Source of the DNA: a bacterium | GTDB taxonomy: Bacteria; Bacillota; Bacilli; Lactobacillales; Streptococcaceae | Direction of reading: 5' to 3' | Length of the DNA stretch: 64,000 nucleotides | NCBI GenBank assembly: GCA_905221195.1 | Contig: CAJNCF010000008.1 | Location: 20,090-84,089, forward strand | Shown here: piece by piece, positions 29,803 to 37,966 of the stretch | Position numbering within the stretch: position 1 is the first letter of the stretch | Layout of the letters: every line of letters starts with the position of its first letter | Translations under genes and position numbers: made by a program | Notes under the pieces: model-generated | The model's input: only the letters and a program-made list of their open reading frames with translations | Told to the model about the DNA's origin: nothing | Database searches by the model: none

Positions 29803-30420
29803 ATGGGATGGTGGCGCGAAACCATTGATATCGTGAAAGAAAATGATCCAGCGGCCCGCACCACTTTGGAGGTTTTGCTGACTTATCCAGGTGTCAAGGC
29901 CTTGGCGGCCCACCGTCTCTCGCATTTTCTCTGGAAGCATGGCTTCAAACTCCTGGCTCGTATGCACAGTCAGTTCTGGCGCTTTTGGACTCAGATTGAG
30001 ATTCATCCAGGTGCCCAGATTGATTCAGGTGTTTTCATCGACCACGGCTCTGGTCTGGTGATTGGGGAGACGGCGATTGTTGAAAAAGGTGTTCTTCTTT
30101 ATCATGGAGTAACCCTTGGTGGGACGGGTAAGGATGTTGGCAAACGACATCCGACCGTTCGAAAGGGAGCTCTGATATCCGCTCATGCTCAAGTTATTGG
30201 ACCAGTGGAAATCGGTGAAAATGCCAAGGTCGGTGCAGCAGCAGTTGTTGTGGCAGACGTGCCTAGTGATGTGACGGTTGTCGGTATTCCGGCTAAGATT
30301 GTTCGTGTTCATGGTAAGAAAGATGAGCCAATCATTCACGAAGTTGAAGAAAAACGAGAGTACTACGTCAATAAACTCGAGCAGGCTAGAGAAGCCAGTC
30401 ACAGATCGTCTGGGTTGTAG
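29803..30420 (+). CDS. cysE: serine O-acetyltransferase
   Basis: First step of cysteine synthesis: acetylates serine with acetyl-CoA. The 205-residue protein is of the short Firmicute type, with an N-terminal helical region and a left-handed beta-helix of hexapeptides. The active-site stretches IHPGAQIDSGVFIDHGSG and VTLGGTGKDVGKRHPT are visible. AAGGAG precedes the ATG at 29803. The last residues (HRSSGL) overlap, in another frame, the broken remains of a nucleoside phosphorylase gene, so the tail may be the result of a fusion by deletion. Confidence 0.95.
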   Translation: MGWWRETIDIVKENDPAARTTLEVLLTYPGVKALAAHRLSHFLWKHGFKLLARMHSQFWRFWTQIEIHPGAQIDSGVFIDHGSGLVIGETAIVEKGVLLYHGVTLGGTGKDVGKRHPTVRKGALISAHAQVIGPVEIGENAKVGAAAVVVADVPSDVTVVGIPAKIVRVHGKKDEPIIHEVEEKREYYVNKLEQAREASHRSSGL

Positions 30421-30683
30421 AGAGTAGTAATGCCTTTTATCGAGAAACGCCTGATAAGGTCAAGCGTCGCTTGGCTGCTGGTGCACAAGTGGTCGACATG
30501 AAAGCTTCAGCTATCATGGCTTGGAGTCAATTTCGCAAGAGTAAAGTCTATCAGTTCTTCTACACTGCTGACTATGTGGATCATCATAACCGAACCTGGG
30601 ATGCCCGCCATGAAGAGCGGACAGCTGATGTCATGACTTTTTTCACTATCGCTTTGACAATAGCAAAGGAACTAGAAAGGTAA
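30390..30683 (+). pseudogene. C-terminal remnant of a nucleoside phosphorylase family gene
   Basis: A frame open from 30390 to the stop at 30681-30683 reads like the last 85 or so residues of the PNP/UDP phosphorylase superfamily. It has FYRETPDKV, then VVDMKASAIMAWSQFR (usually MEASALFAVA), and YTADYVDHHNRTWDARH near the end. It lacks the N-terminal two thirds, has no ribosome site, and its upstream end overlaps the end of cysE. The family's Glu in MEAS is Lys here. A shorter product from TTG 30471 is conceivable but unlikely to be active. Confidence 0.65.
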
Positions 30684-30691
30684 CTACAAGA

Positions 30692-31213
30692 ATGGCGGTA
30701 TATTTTTACGGCTGTATCACCATGGATGGCTACTTGGCAGACAGTCAGCACAGGATAGACTGGCTGCATCAGCTTGGCTCTGTAGAGGATACAGGCTATG
30801 ATGACTTTTACAGGCAAATGGATATCACAATCATGGGCAAGCGGACCTTTGAGGAAATCCAAGATTTGCAAGATGTAGAAAGTTTTTATCAAGCTACGGA
30901 AAACTATGTCTTTACGCATGATAGGCACATGCCTGTCAGTAATTACCAGCCAGTAGCTGAGGATGTGGTGGACTTTGTTCGCCAGATTGATAAAGGCAAA
31001 AATGTCTTTGTGATTGGTGGTAATTCCTTGGTAGGACCGCTCTTGGATGCGGATCTTTTCGATCACCTCATTATTCAGATAGCGCCCCTTATCCTAGGAA
31101 AGGGGGTTCCCCTCTTTACCCAAGAGGAAGGGCAGCGCTTTTACCAACTGGATAGCCTCAGACAATTTGGCCCTTTTGCAGAGCTGGTTTTCAGCCGAAA
31201 AAGTCAGAAATAG
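30692..31213 (+). CDS. dihydrofolate reductase family protein (RibD C-terminal type)
   Basis: 173-residue protein of the DHFR-like superfamily, resembling the RibD C-terminal reductase domain (YFYGCITMDGYLADS, MGKRTFEEI, VFVIGGNSLVGPLLDADL). These motifs form a nicotinamide cofactor fold. It is not the main folate DHFR: the folate-enzyme active-site pattern is missing, and there is no deaminase domain. The substrate is unknown. It sits between the phosphorylase remnant and cysS with short gaps. Confidence 0.8.
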   Translation: MAVYFYGCITMDGYLADSQHRIDWLHQLGSVEDTGYDDFYRQMDITIMGKRTFEEIQDLQDVESFYQATENYVFTHDRHMPVSNYQPVAEDVVDFVRQIDKGKNVFVIGGNSLVGPLLDADLFDHLIIQIAPLILGKGVPLFTQEEGQRFYQLDSLRQFGPFAELVFSRKSQK

Positions 31214-31230
31214 AGAAGGGAGTGGACCGC

Positions 31231-32574
31231 ATGATTAAAATTTATGATACCATGTCTCGTGATTTGCGAGAATTTGTCCCCATCGAAGAAGGAAAGGTTC
31301 GCATGTATGTTTGTGGGCCAACCGTCTACAACTATATCCACGTGGGGAATGCCCGTTCGACGGTGGCTTTTGATACCATTCGTCGTTATTTCGAATACCG
31401 TGGCTACGAGGTTGCCTATATTTCCAATTTTACGGATGTGGATGATAAGATTATCAACCGTGCTAAGGAAGAAGGTATCACGCCTCAGGAGGTCGCGGAC
31501 AAGTACATCGCTGCCTTTCGTGAGGATGTGACGGCCTTGGGCGTCAAACCTGCGACTCGCCATCCGCGTGTGGTGGAATTTATGGCAGACATCATCCGCT
31601 TTGTGGAAGACTTGATTAAAAAAGGCTTTGCCTATGAGAGTCAAGGGGATGTTTACTTTCGTGTAGAAAAATCTCATAACTATGCTAAATTGGCTAATAA
31701 AACCTTGGAAGACTTGGAGCTAGGTGCTTCAGGTCGTACTGATGAAGAAACGGCTCGCAAGGAAAATCCTGTAGACTTTGCACTATGGAAATCTGCTAAA
31801 CCAGGCGAGATTTCTTGGGACAGTCCTTGGGGAGCTGGTCGTCCAGGCTGGCACATCGAGTGTTCGGTCATGTCTACTGAAATTTTGGGCGATACTATTG
31901 ATATCCACGGTGGTGGAGCCGACCTTGAGTTTCCTCATCATACTAACGAGATTGCCCAGTCTGAAGCTAAAACAGGCAAGACTTTTGCCAACTACTGGAT
32001 GCACAATGGTTTTGTCAATATCGATAATGTCAAGATGTCCAAGTCCTTGGGCAACTTTATAACCGTACACGATGCCCTCAAAACTCTTGACGGGCAAGTA
32101 CTTCGATTCTTCTTTGCCACTCAGCACTACCGTAAGCCTATCAATTTTACGGAAAAAGCGGTGCGTGATGCAGAGACTAATCTCAAGTATCTGAAGAATA
32201 CTTATGAGCAACCATTTACAGGAACTGTAGATACTCAAGAATTGCAAGCCTTTAAAGATAAGTTTGTGGCTGCAATGGATGAAGATTTTAACGCTGCTAA
32301 CGGTATCACAGTCGTCTTTGAAATGGCTAAGTGGATTAACTCTGGCAACTATGATGCAAGTGTTAAGCAGGATCTTGCGAATATGTTAGAAGTCTTTGGA
32401 ATTGTCTTTGTTGAGGAAGTTTTGGATGCAGAGATTGAAGTTTTGATTCAAAAACGCCAAGAAGCGCGTGCCAATCGTGACTTTGCGACAGCGGACCAAA
32501 TTCGTGACCAATTGGCTGCTCAAGGGATTAAACTACTGGATACAAAAGATGGAGTGAGGTGGACACGTGATTGA
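31231..32574 (+). CDS. cysS: cysteinyl-tRNA synthetase
   Basis: Class I synthetase that charges tRNA(Cys). The 447-residue protein shows the first zinc ligand in CGPTVYN, the HIGH-equivalent HVGN, later zinc ligands in HIECSVMS, and the KMSKS loop KMSKSLGN. A GTG three codons upstream could start the same frame, but ATG at 31231 has GAAGGGAG at good distance and gives the normal N-terminus MIKIYDTMSR. Its end overlaps mrnC by 8 bases. It lies with cysE in one gene string. Confidence 0.96.
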   Translation: MIKIYDTMSRDLREFVPIEEGKVRMYVCGPTVYNYIHVGNARSTVAFDTIRRYFEYRGYEVAYISNFTDVDDKIINRAKEEGITPQEVADKYIAAFREDVTALGVKPATRHPRVVEFMADIIRFVEDLIKKGFAYESQGDVYFRVEKSHNYAKLANKTLEDLELGASGRTDEETARKENPVDFALWKSAKPGEISWDSPWGAGRPGWHIECSVMSTEILGDTIDIHGGGADLEFPHHTNEIAQSEAKTGKTFANYWMHNGFVNIDNVKMSKSLGNFITVHDALKTLDGQVLRFFFATQHYRKPINFTEKAVRDAETNLKYLKNTYEQPFTGTVDTQELQAFKDKFVAAMDEDFNAANGITVVFEMAKWINSGNYDASVKQDLANMLEVFGIVFVEEVLDAEIEVLIQKRQEARANRDFATADQIRDQLAAQGIKLLDTKDGVRWTRD

Positions 32575-32953
32575 TGTCAATCTCATTAACGGGATTGCGT
32601 TAGCCTTTGAAGGAGATGCAGTGTATTCTATGTATATTCGTCGCCATCTCATTCTCAAAGGAATGACCAAGCCCAATAAACTCCACCAAGAGGCCACCAA
32701 GTATGTATCTGCCAAAGCTCAAGCTCGCCTGATTGCCCTCATGTTGGAGGAGCAAGTCCTGACGGAAAAAGAAGAAGAAATCTACAAACGTGGTCGCAAT
32801 ACCAATAGTCACACCAAGGCCAAAAATGCTGATGTGGTGACTTACCGTATGTCCACAGGTTTTGAAGCAGTGATGGGCTATCTCCATATGACTGAAAATC
32901 TGGAACGTCTTGAGAGCTTGATTTCGTGGTGCATCCAAAAAGTGGAGGGCTAG
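32567..32953 (+). CDS. mrnC: mini-ribonuclease III
   Basis: Dimeric RNase III-type catalytic domain without the double-stranded RNA-binding domain, which matures 23S rRNA in Firmicutes. The 128 residues start with NGIALAFEGDAVYSMYIRRHL, holding the acidic signature EGDA, and later FEAVMGYLHM with the second acidic residue. Overlap with cysS is the common arrangement in Firmicutes and supports the call. Confidence 0.94.
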   Translation: MIDVNLINGIALAFEGDAVYSMYIRRHLILKGMTKPNKLHQEATKYVSAKAQARLIALMLEEQVLTEKEEEIYKRGRNTNSHTKAKNADVVTYRMSTGFEAVMGYLHMTENLERLESLISWCIQKVEG

Positions 32954-32956
32954 GGC

Positions 32957-33826
32957 ATGATGGCAAAAGAACTACAAGACTGGTTTCCTGAGGCTCAGAT
33001 TTTAGACCAACCGGTTGAGAAAGAGGGTTATCTCACTCTCCCTTTAGCTTCTCAGCAGTGGATTTTGCTGGAGGAAGCTGGGCTCAGCGAGCGTGAAAAG
33101 CAGTTGGTTGCCCTTTTGACCCAGCAGGAGCAGGCTCGTTCGCTCAATCCTTGGTATTCCTATCTGATTGAGGGGAAGGGACAGGCACCGCAAGCTTTCA
33201 AAAAGATTCAGCTGGTTTATTGCCATCTTTCCTATTTTCAGCAGGAAAATCTAGCTTCTTGGCTAGATATGATGCGGACTCTCTTTCCTAACTGTCAGGC
33301 GGTGCTTCAAGTCGGAGCTCAGGACTATGTTTTCGTGCTTCAACAAGATAAGTACACTTCTGTACGAGCTATTTTAAGTGATACAATTGAAGCGGTTGAG
33401 TATGACTTTGGACTTCGTTTGTCTATTATGTTAGGACAGGTTTGGTCTCAGGCAGGACATCAAGCCCTATCAGACTTGATTAAAGCGGAGCGGGATTTGT
33501 TTAAGACTTGGTGGCGTCAAGGTCACCAAGGTGTTCATACCTTTTCACAACTCTATCTTTGGAGTATGGGAGAAAGGCTCGTGGACCTGAGAGTCATTAA
33601 AGAATGTCTACATCAGATGATTTTGGATCAAGACCAGATTCAGGAAATCATTCTTTCCCTTTGGGAAAATAGTGCCGTTCTCACTAAAACAGCCCAACAA
33701 CTCTACCTGCACCGCAATTCTCTTCAATACAAGATTGATAAATGGGAAGAATTGACAGGCCTGCAGTTGAAGGAATTGACCGACCTGACCTTGTGTTATC
33801 AGTTGATTTTACCAGATATTCTCTAA
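32957..33826 (+). CDS. PucR-type helix-turn-helix regulator
   Basis: 289-residue cytosolic protein. The C-terminal 50 or so residues form a PucR/CdaR-type helix-turn-helix (LTKTAQQLYLHRNSLQYKI, then DKWEELTGLQ). The N-terminal 230 residues are not a recognisable ligand domain to me, although the length and arrangement resemble CdaR-like sugar diacid regulators. It starts 3 bases after mrnC. Its position upstream of msmK invites the guess that it regulates carbohydrate genes, but no target is visible. Confidence 0.72.
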   Translation: MMAKELQDWFPEAQILDQPVEKEGYLTLPLASQQWILLEEAGLSEREKQLVALLTQQEQARSLNPWYSYLIEGKGQAPQAFKKIQLVYCHLSYFQQENLASWLDMMRTLFPNCQAVLQVGAQDYVFVLQQDKYTSVRAILSDTIEAVEYDFGLRLSIMLGQVWSQAGHQALSDLIKAERDLFKTWWRQGHQGVHTFSQLYLWSMGERLVDLRVIKECLHQMILDQDQIQEIILSLWENSAVLTKTAQQLYLHRNSLQYKIDKWEELTGLQLKELTDLTLCYQLILPDIL

Positions 33827-33827
33827 A

Positions 33828-33860
33828 GTTTTGTGCAAGTTGCACAGAACTTTTTTGTTT
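33828..33860 (+). terminator. terminator before msmK
   Basis: 10-bp stem GTTTTGTGCA / TGCACAGAAC (one G-U) with a 3-base loop and T-run. Confidence 0.85.
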
Positions 33861-33886
33861 TTTTGGTCACCTTGCCATAGAAAAGT

Positions 33887-33906
33887 AAAGCGTTTTCATA
33901 TATAAT
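33887..33906. promoter_or_regulatory. cre site joined to the msmK -10
   Basis: On the minus strand TGAAAACGCTTT (33898-33887) matches the core of the CcpA catabolite-responsive element. It ends two bases before the TATAAT -10 (33901-33906), so CcpA binding would block the promoter when preferred sugar is present. Confidence 0.75.
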
Positions 33907-33938
33907 AAAACTATCAAAAGACAAAAGGAGTTCACCTC

Positions 33939-35069
33939 ATGGTAGAATTAAATCTTAAAAATATTTACAAAAAATATCCAAACAGCGAACACTATTCAGT
34001 TGAAGATTTCAACTTGAACATCAAAGACAAAGAGTTCATCGTTTTCGTAGGACCTTCAGGATGCGGTAAATCAACTACTCTCCGTATGATTGCAGGTCTT
34101 GAAGACATCACAGAAGGTACTGCCTCTATCGATGGCGTGGTTGTCAACGACGTGGCTCCAAAAGACCGTGACATCGCCATGGTATTCCAAAACTACGCTC
34201 TTTACCCACACATGACTGTTTATGACAACATGGCTTTCGGTTTGAAATTGCGTAAATACAGCAAGGAAGATATCGATAAACGTGTACAAGAAGCAGCTGA
34301 AATCCTTGGATTGAAAGAATTCTTGGAACGTAAACCTGCTGACCTTTCAGGTGGTCAACGTCAACGTGTTGCCATGGGTCGTGCCATTGTCCGTGATGCA
34401 AAAGTATTCTTGATGGACGAACCTTTGTCAAACTTGGATGCTAAACTTCGTGTATCAATGCGTGCTGAAATCGCTAAAATCCACCGTCGTATCGGGGCTA
34501 CAACCATCTACGTAACTCACGACCAAACAGAAGCGATGACACTTGCAGACCGTATCGTTATCATGTCAGCAACTAAGAACCCTGCTGGTACAGGTACTAT
34601 CGGACGTGTAGAACAAATTGGTTCTCCTCAAGAAGTTTACAAAAACCCTGTAAATAAATTTGTTGCAGGATTTATCGGAAGTCCAGCTATGAACTTCATT
34701 AATGTGAAATTAGTTGGTAGCGAAATTGTTTCAGACGGTTTCCGTTTGAAAGTTCCAGAAGGCGCTTTGAAAGTTCTTCGTGAAAAAGGTTACGAAGGTA
34801 AAGAATTGATCTTCGGTATCCGTCCAGAAGACGTGAATGCAGAGGAAGCATTCCTTGAAACATTCCCAGATTCAGTAGTAAAAGCTACCATCTCTGTATC
34901 AGAATTGCTTGGTTCAGAATCTCACCTTTACTGCCAAGTTGGTAAAGACGAATTTGTTGCTAAAGTTGATGCTCGTGACTACTTGCAAACAGGTGCAACA
35001 GTTGAACTTGGATTTGACTTGAACAAAGCACACTTCTTCGATGTAGAAACTGAAAGAACAGTTTACTAA
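33939..35069 (+). CDS. msmK: sugar ABC transporter ATP-binding protein (MsmK/UgpC type)
   Basis: ATPase that energises several carbohydrate ABC importers in streptococci. The 376 residues contain the Walker A GPSGCGKST (39-47), the Q-loop, the signature LSGGQRQR, Walker B VFLMDEP, and a C-terminal regulatory beta domain (about 240-376). Genes for cognate permeases are absent nearby, in agreement with MsmK serving as a shared, unlinked ATPase. It has its own promoter with a cre box and its own terminator. Confidence 0.93.
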   Translation: MVELNLKNIYKKYPNSEHYSVEDFNLNIKDKEFIVFVGPSGCGKSTTLRMIAGLEDITEGTASIDGVVVNDVAPKDRDIAMVFQNYALYPHMTVYDNMAFGLKLRKYSKEDIDKRVQEAAEILGLKEFLERKPADLSGGQRQRVAMGRAIVRDAKVFLMDEPLSNLDAKLRVSMRAEIAKIHRRIGATTIYVTHDQTEAMTLADRIVIMSATKNPAGTGTIGRVEQIGSPQEVYKNPVNKFVAGFIGSPAMNFINVKLVGSEIVSDGFRLKVPEGALKVLREKGYEGKELIFGIRPEDVNAEEAFLETFPDSVVKATISVSELLGSESHLYCQVGKDEFVAKVDARDYLQTGATVELGFDLNKAHFFDVETERTVY

Positions 35070-35082
35070 GATAAAGAAAATC

Positions 35083-35116
35083 AAAACACTGCTAGAGAAA
35101 TTTGGCGGTGTTTTTT
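35083..35116 (+). terminator. terminator after msmK
   Basis: AAAACAC-T-GC paired with GC-G-GTGTTTT, followed by T residues. Confidence 0.8.
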
Positions 35117-35129
35117 GGCGATTGAATAG

Positions 35130-35155
35130 AAAAAACTCCTGGGCAATTCCAGGAG
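35130..35155 (-). terminator. terminator of the NOX-type gene
   Basis: On the minus strand CTCCTGG / CCAGGAG stem followed by a T-run, just after the stop codon of the minus-strand oxidase gene. Confidence 0.85.
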
Positions 35156-35166
35156 AGTATGAGTGG

Positions 35167-36369
35167 TTATTTGAACTTGAATCCTTCGTAAATAAGCTCT
35201 GCTTTTGGATTTTGTTTCTTAATCTGTTTGGCAAGTGACTTCATCATAGAAAGAGGACCACACATATAGACGCTTGCATGTTCTGGTACTTCTTCTTGAT
35301 TAAAATTAAGATAGCCATCTTTCCTACTGTCTATTAGATGGAGTTCAAAATTAGGATTTTTCTGAGCATAGTCACGGAGTAAATCTAGATAGACTGCATT
35401 TTCCTCACCACGGAAGCTATAGTAGAAGTGAACCTGTTTATCCAAAATAGGATGTTCACGGATGTAAGAGATGAAGGGGGTGATCCCAATACCTCCAGCA
35501 ATCCAAACCTGATTTTCTCGTCCTTGGTTGATAATCATGTGCCCGTAAGCTCTATCTACGCTTACTTTGCTGCCGACTTGAAGATTGTCATAGATATTCT
35601 TGGTATGGTCGCCTGAATTTTTGACAGTAAAGTAAAGAGTTTGGCCGTGACCGCCTGAGACAGAAAAAGGATGTGGAGCACTTTCAAAGCCTTCTTGGAA
35701 AATCTTTAGAAAGGCGAATTGACCTGATTGATAGTTGAAAGGTCTGCTAAGATGGATTTGAATTTCTCTAGTATCGTGGTTTAAGCGTTTGAGATTGGTA
35801 ATTTTCCCTAGATAGGGGAAACCAATCTTTTGATATAGAAAAATGATATAAAAACCAGCTAGCAAGCCTAAAAGGGCATAGCTACCAATAAGAAAACTTA
35901 GAAGATTAAATGTAAGAAGACGATTGCCCATGATCATGTAGACATGAAAGAGTCCAAAAATATAAGCTAGGTAAACCAGGCGGTGAATCCATCGCCAAGC
36001 TTCGTATTGGATGTATTTGCCTAAATAGGCGACAAGGATGATGCTGACAAAGATATAGAGAGCAAGATTGCCAAACTGAGCGGCTAAGCGAGAGCCCCAC
36101 AAACCGCCCATACTGAAGTTATGAAAGATTAGTAGGATAATGGAGAGAAAGGCTGTGAATTTGTGGACAGTATAGACCTTCTCCAAACCGTGAAACCAGC
36201 TTTCTAGTAGTGGGAGACGAGTGGCTAGGATAAAAGTCAGAGATAGGCTTGTTAAAGCTAGCCCTGGAATCATGAATTGGGGAGAAGTGTTCATCCAAGT
36301 CAAAATAGTTAAGACAAAGCTGACTATCATAAAAAGTATTCCTTTGAGTGATTTCATAAAAAATTCCAT
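35167..36369 (-). CDS. NADPH oxidase-like ferric reductase family flavocytochrome (SpNOX type)
   Basis: Membrane flavohaem protein of 400 residues. The N-terminal half has about six membrane helices of the ferric-reductase type with paired histidines for two haems (VHKFTAFLSIILLIFH and HRLVYLAYIFGLFH). The C-terminal half is an FAD/NAD(P)H reductase, with the FAD motif HPFSVSG, the cofactor-binding GIGITPFIS and YMCGPLSMM near the end. The layout, length and C-terminus fit the pneumococcal NOX homologue studied as a prokaryotic model of NADPH oxidases. The first ATG (36369) is used; another lies four codons in. The biological electron acceptor is uncertain. Confidence 0.88.
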   Translation of the reverse strand: MEFFMKSLKGILFMIVSFVLTILTWMNTSPQFMIPGLALTSLSLTFILATRLPLLESWFHGLEKVYTVHKFTAFLSIILLIFHNFSMGGLWGSRLAAQFGNLALYIFVSIILVAYLGKYIQYEAWRWIHRLVYLAYIFGLFHVYMIMGNRLLTFNLLSFLIGSYALLGLLAGFYIIFLYQKIGFPYLGKITNLKRLNHDTREIQIHLSRPFNYQSGQFAFLKIFQEGFESAPHPFSVSGGHGQTLYFTVKNSGDHTKNIYDNLQVGSKVSVDRAYGHMIINQGRENQVWIAGGIGITPFISYIREHPILDKQVHFYYSFRGEENAVYLDLLRDYAQKNPNFELHLIDSRKDGYLNFNQEEVPEHASVYMCGPLSMMKSLAKQIKKQNPKAELIYEGFKFK

Positions 36370-36498
36370 TTCATTTAGCTTTCAATTCGTTGTAAATAAA
36401 TTTGTTACATTTTATCATAGAAAAACTATGGTGTCAAATTGAGCTCTATAAATATCTATTCTCAGCAAAAAAACTCTCCATATCGCATGGAGAGCTAA

Positions 36499-36602
36499 TA
36501 CTCAATGAAAATCAAAAAGCAAACTAGGAAGCTAGCCGTAAGCTGTACTTGAGTAAGGTGAGGCGACGCTGACGTGGTTTGAAGAGATTTTCGAAGAGTA
36601 TA
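36499..36602 (-). repeat. short BOX element without boxB
   Basis: The plus strand reads TACTCAATGAAAATCAAA, then AAACTAGGAAGCTAGCC, a variant middle, and TGACGTGGTTTGAAGAGAT to CGAAGAGTAT, i.e. boxC plus boxA in reverse orientation. The middle (GCTGTACTTGAGTA) replaces boxB. It occupies the gap between the amino-acid permease stop and the oxidase gene's upstream region. Confidence 0.85.
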
Positions 36603-36607
36603 ATTTG

Positions 36608-37267
36608 CTATTCTGCAGCTTGTTGCCAACGTTTTGCTAGCATATGAGACAGGCTAGAGATTGCTAGGTTAAAGCTGAAGTAGATGAGGGCAATCAGGAT
36701 ATAAAGACTGAAGACCTGCTCTGGTTCGAAATAACGGCCCATGAGAATTTGGCTAGCTCCAAAGAGTTCTTGTAGGGCGATAACAGAGTAGAGAAGACTG
36801 GTATCCTTAATCACGGTCACAAACTGAGAAATGATGGCTGGTAGCATTTTACGGATCGCTTGTGGGAGAATGATGTGGTAGAGGATTTGGGTTGAGGTAA
36901 ATCCTTGCGACATTCCTGCTTCGTACTGGCCCTTGTCCACAGCATTGAGGCCACCACGGATAATCTCAGCCAAGGCTGCTGATGTAAAGAGGGTAAAGGC
37001 GGTGATACCAGCTGGTGTGGACTTCATCTTAAATACCAAAAAGATAGTGAAAATCCAGAGGAGGTTGGGAACGTTACGCACAAACTCGATGTAAATGCTG
37101 GAGATGATACGCAAGATAGGATTTTTCCCATTTCTCATGACAGCTAGAACCGTACCGATAAGGGTAGAGAGGAAGATGGCGATCAGAGAAATATAGAGCG
37201 TCAAGCCAAATCCTTTAAAGATAAAGACTAGGTTATCTGGGGTCAAAACTTCTAAAATGGATTCCAT
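36608..37267 (-). CDS. amino acid ABC transporter permease 2
   Basis: 219-residue polar amino-acid permease (HisMQ type) with about five membrane helices and the conserved cytoplasmic EAA-like loop (EAGMSQGFTSTQILYHIILPQAIRKM region) that docks the ATPase. It is the last gene of a four-gene minus-strand operon: ATPase, binding protein, permease 1, permease 2. Nine bases separate it from permease 1. Confidence 0.92.
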   Translation of the reverse strand: MESILEVLTPDNLVFIFKGFGLTLYISLIAIFLSTLIGTVLAVMRNGKNPILRIISSIYIEFVRNVPNLLWIFTIFLVFKMKSTPAGITAFTLFTSAALAEIIRGGLNAVDKGQYEAGMSQGFTSTQILYHIILPQAIRKMLPAIISQFVTVIKDTSLLYSVIALQELFGASQILMGRYFEPEQVFSLYILIALIYFSFNLAISSLSHMLAKRWQQAAE

Positions 37268-37276
37268 AGTAACCTC

Positions 37277-37954
37277 CTAAAGTGAATAGGCTTTTTTGTT
37301 GGCTTGCTCCATCTTGCGACCAAACTGGGCAACAGGGAAGCAAAGAGAAAAGTAGAGAAGGGCAGCGCCTAAAAATGCTGGAATGTAGTTTCCGTTGAGG
37401 GCTGACCAAGACTTGGTCACAAACATCAAATCTACTCCAGAGATGATAGCGACTGTTGAGGTGTTCTTGATGAGGTTGACGATTTGGTTGGTCAAAGGAG
37501 GGAGAATGATACGAAAGGCCTGAGGCAAGATAATCAAGCGCATGGCACTGATATAGGTAAACCCTTGAGACAAGGCTGCCTCCATCTGACCGCTAGGAAT
37601 AGACTGAATCCCTGAGCGAATAACCTCAGCGATATAGGCGCCGTGATAGAGACCCACGCAGAGAACAGCCGTCCAATAAATCGGAATCATGATGATATGG
37701 TCACTGATAAGAGGTAGACCATAAAAAACGATAACAAACTGCACCAAGAGGGGAGTGTTTTGATAAAATTCCACAAAGACGCGAGCTAAAATACGCAAAA
37801 TAGGACGTTTGCTGGTTGACATGGCTCCAAAGAAGATGCCCAAAACCATGGCTAGGATAAAGGATCCAATTGCTAGGGCAAGAGTGAAGAGGAAACCATT
37901 GAAAAATTGACCAAAATCCTGAAAATAGGCTGTCCAAGATGATAAATCTGTCAT
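37277..37954 (-). CDS. amino acid ABC transporter permease 1
   Basis: 225-residue HisMQ-type permease paralogous to the next gene, with about five membrane helices and an EAA loop (MEAALSQGFTYISAMRLIILPQ). The two are expected to form a heterodimeric channel for a polar amino acid. It is 12 bases from the binding-protein gene. Substrate identity is not shown by the sequence. Confidence 0.92.
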   Translation of the reverse strand: MTDLSSWTAYFQDFGQFFNGFLFTLALAIGSFILAMVLGIFFGAMSTSKRPILRILARVFVEFYQNTPLLVQFVIVFYGLPLISDHIIMIPIYWTAVLCVGLYHGAYIAEVIRSGIQSIPSGQMEAALSQGFTYISAMRLIILPQAFRIILPPLTNQIVNLIKNTSTVAIISGVDLMFVTKSWSALNGNYIPAFLGAALLYFSLCFPVAQFGRKMEQANKKAYSL

Positions 37955-37966
37955 AGGGTGTCCTCC

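Noticed and set aside
30471..30683. A real 70-codon gene from TTG 30471
   Set aside because: The similarity to the phosphorylase family extends upstream of that start, there is no ribosome site, and the fold would be incomplete.
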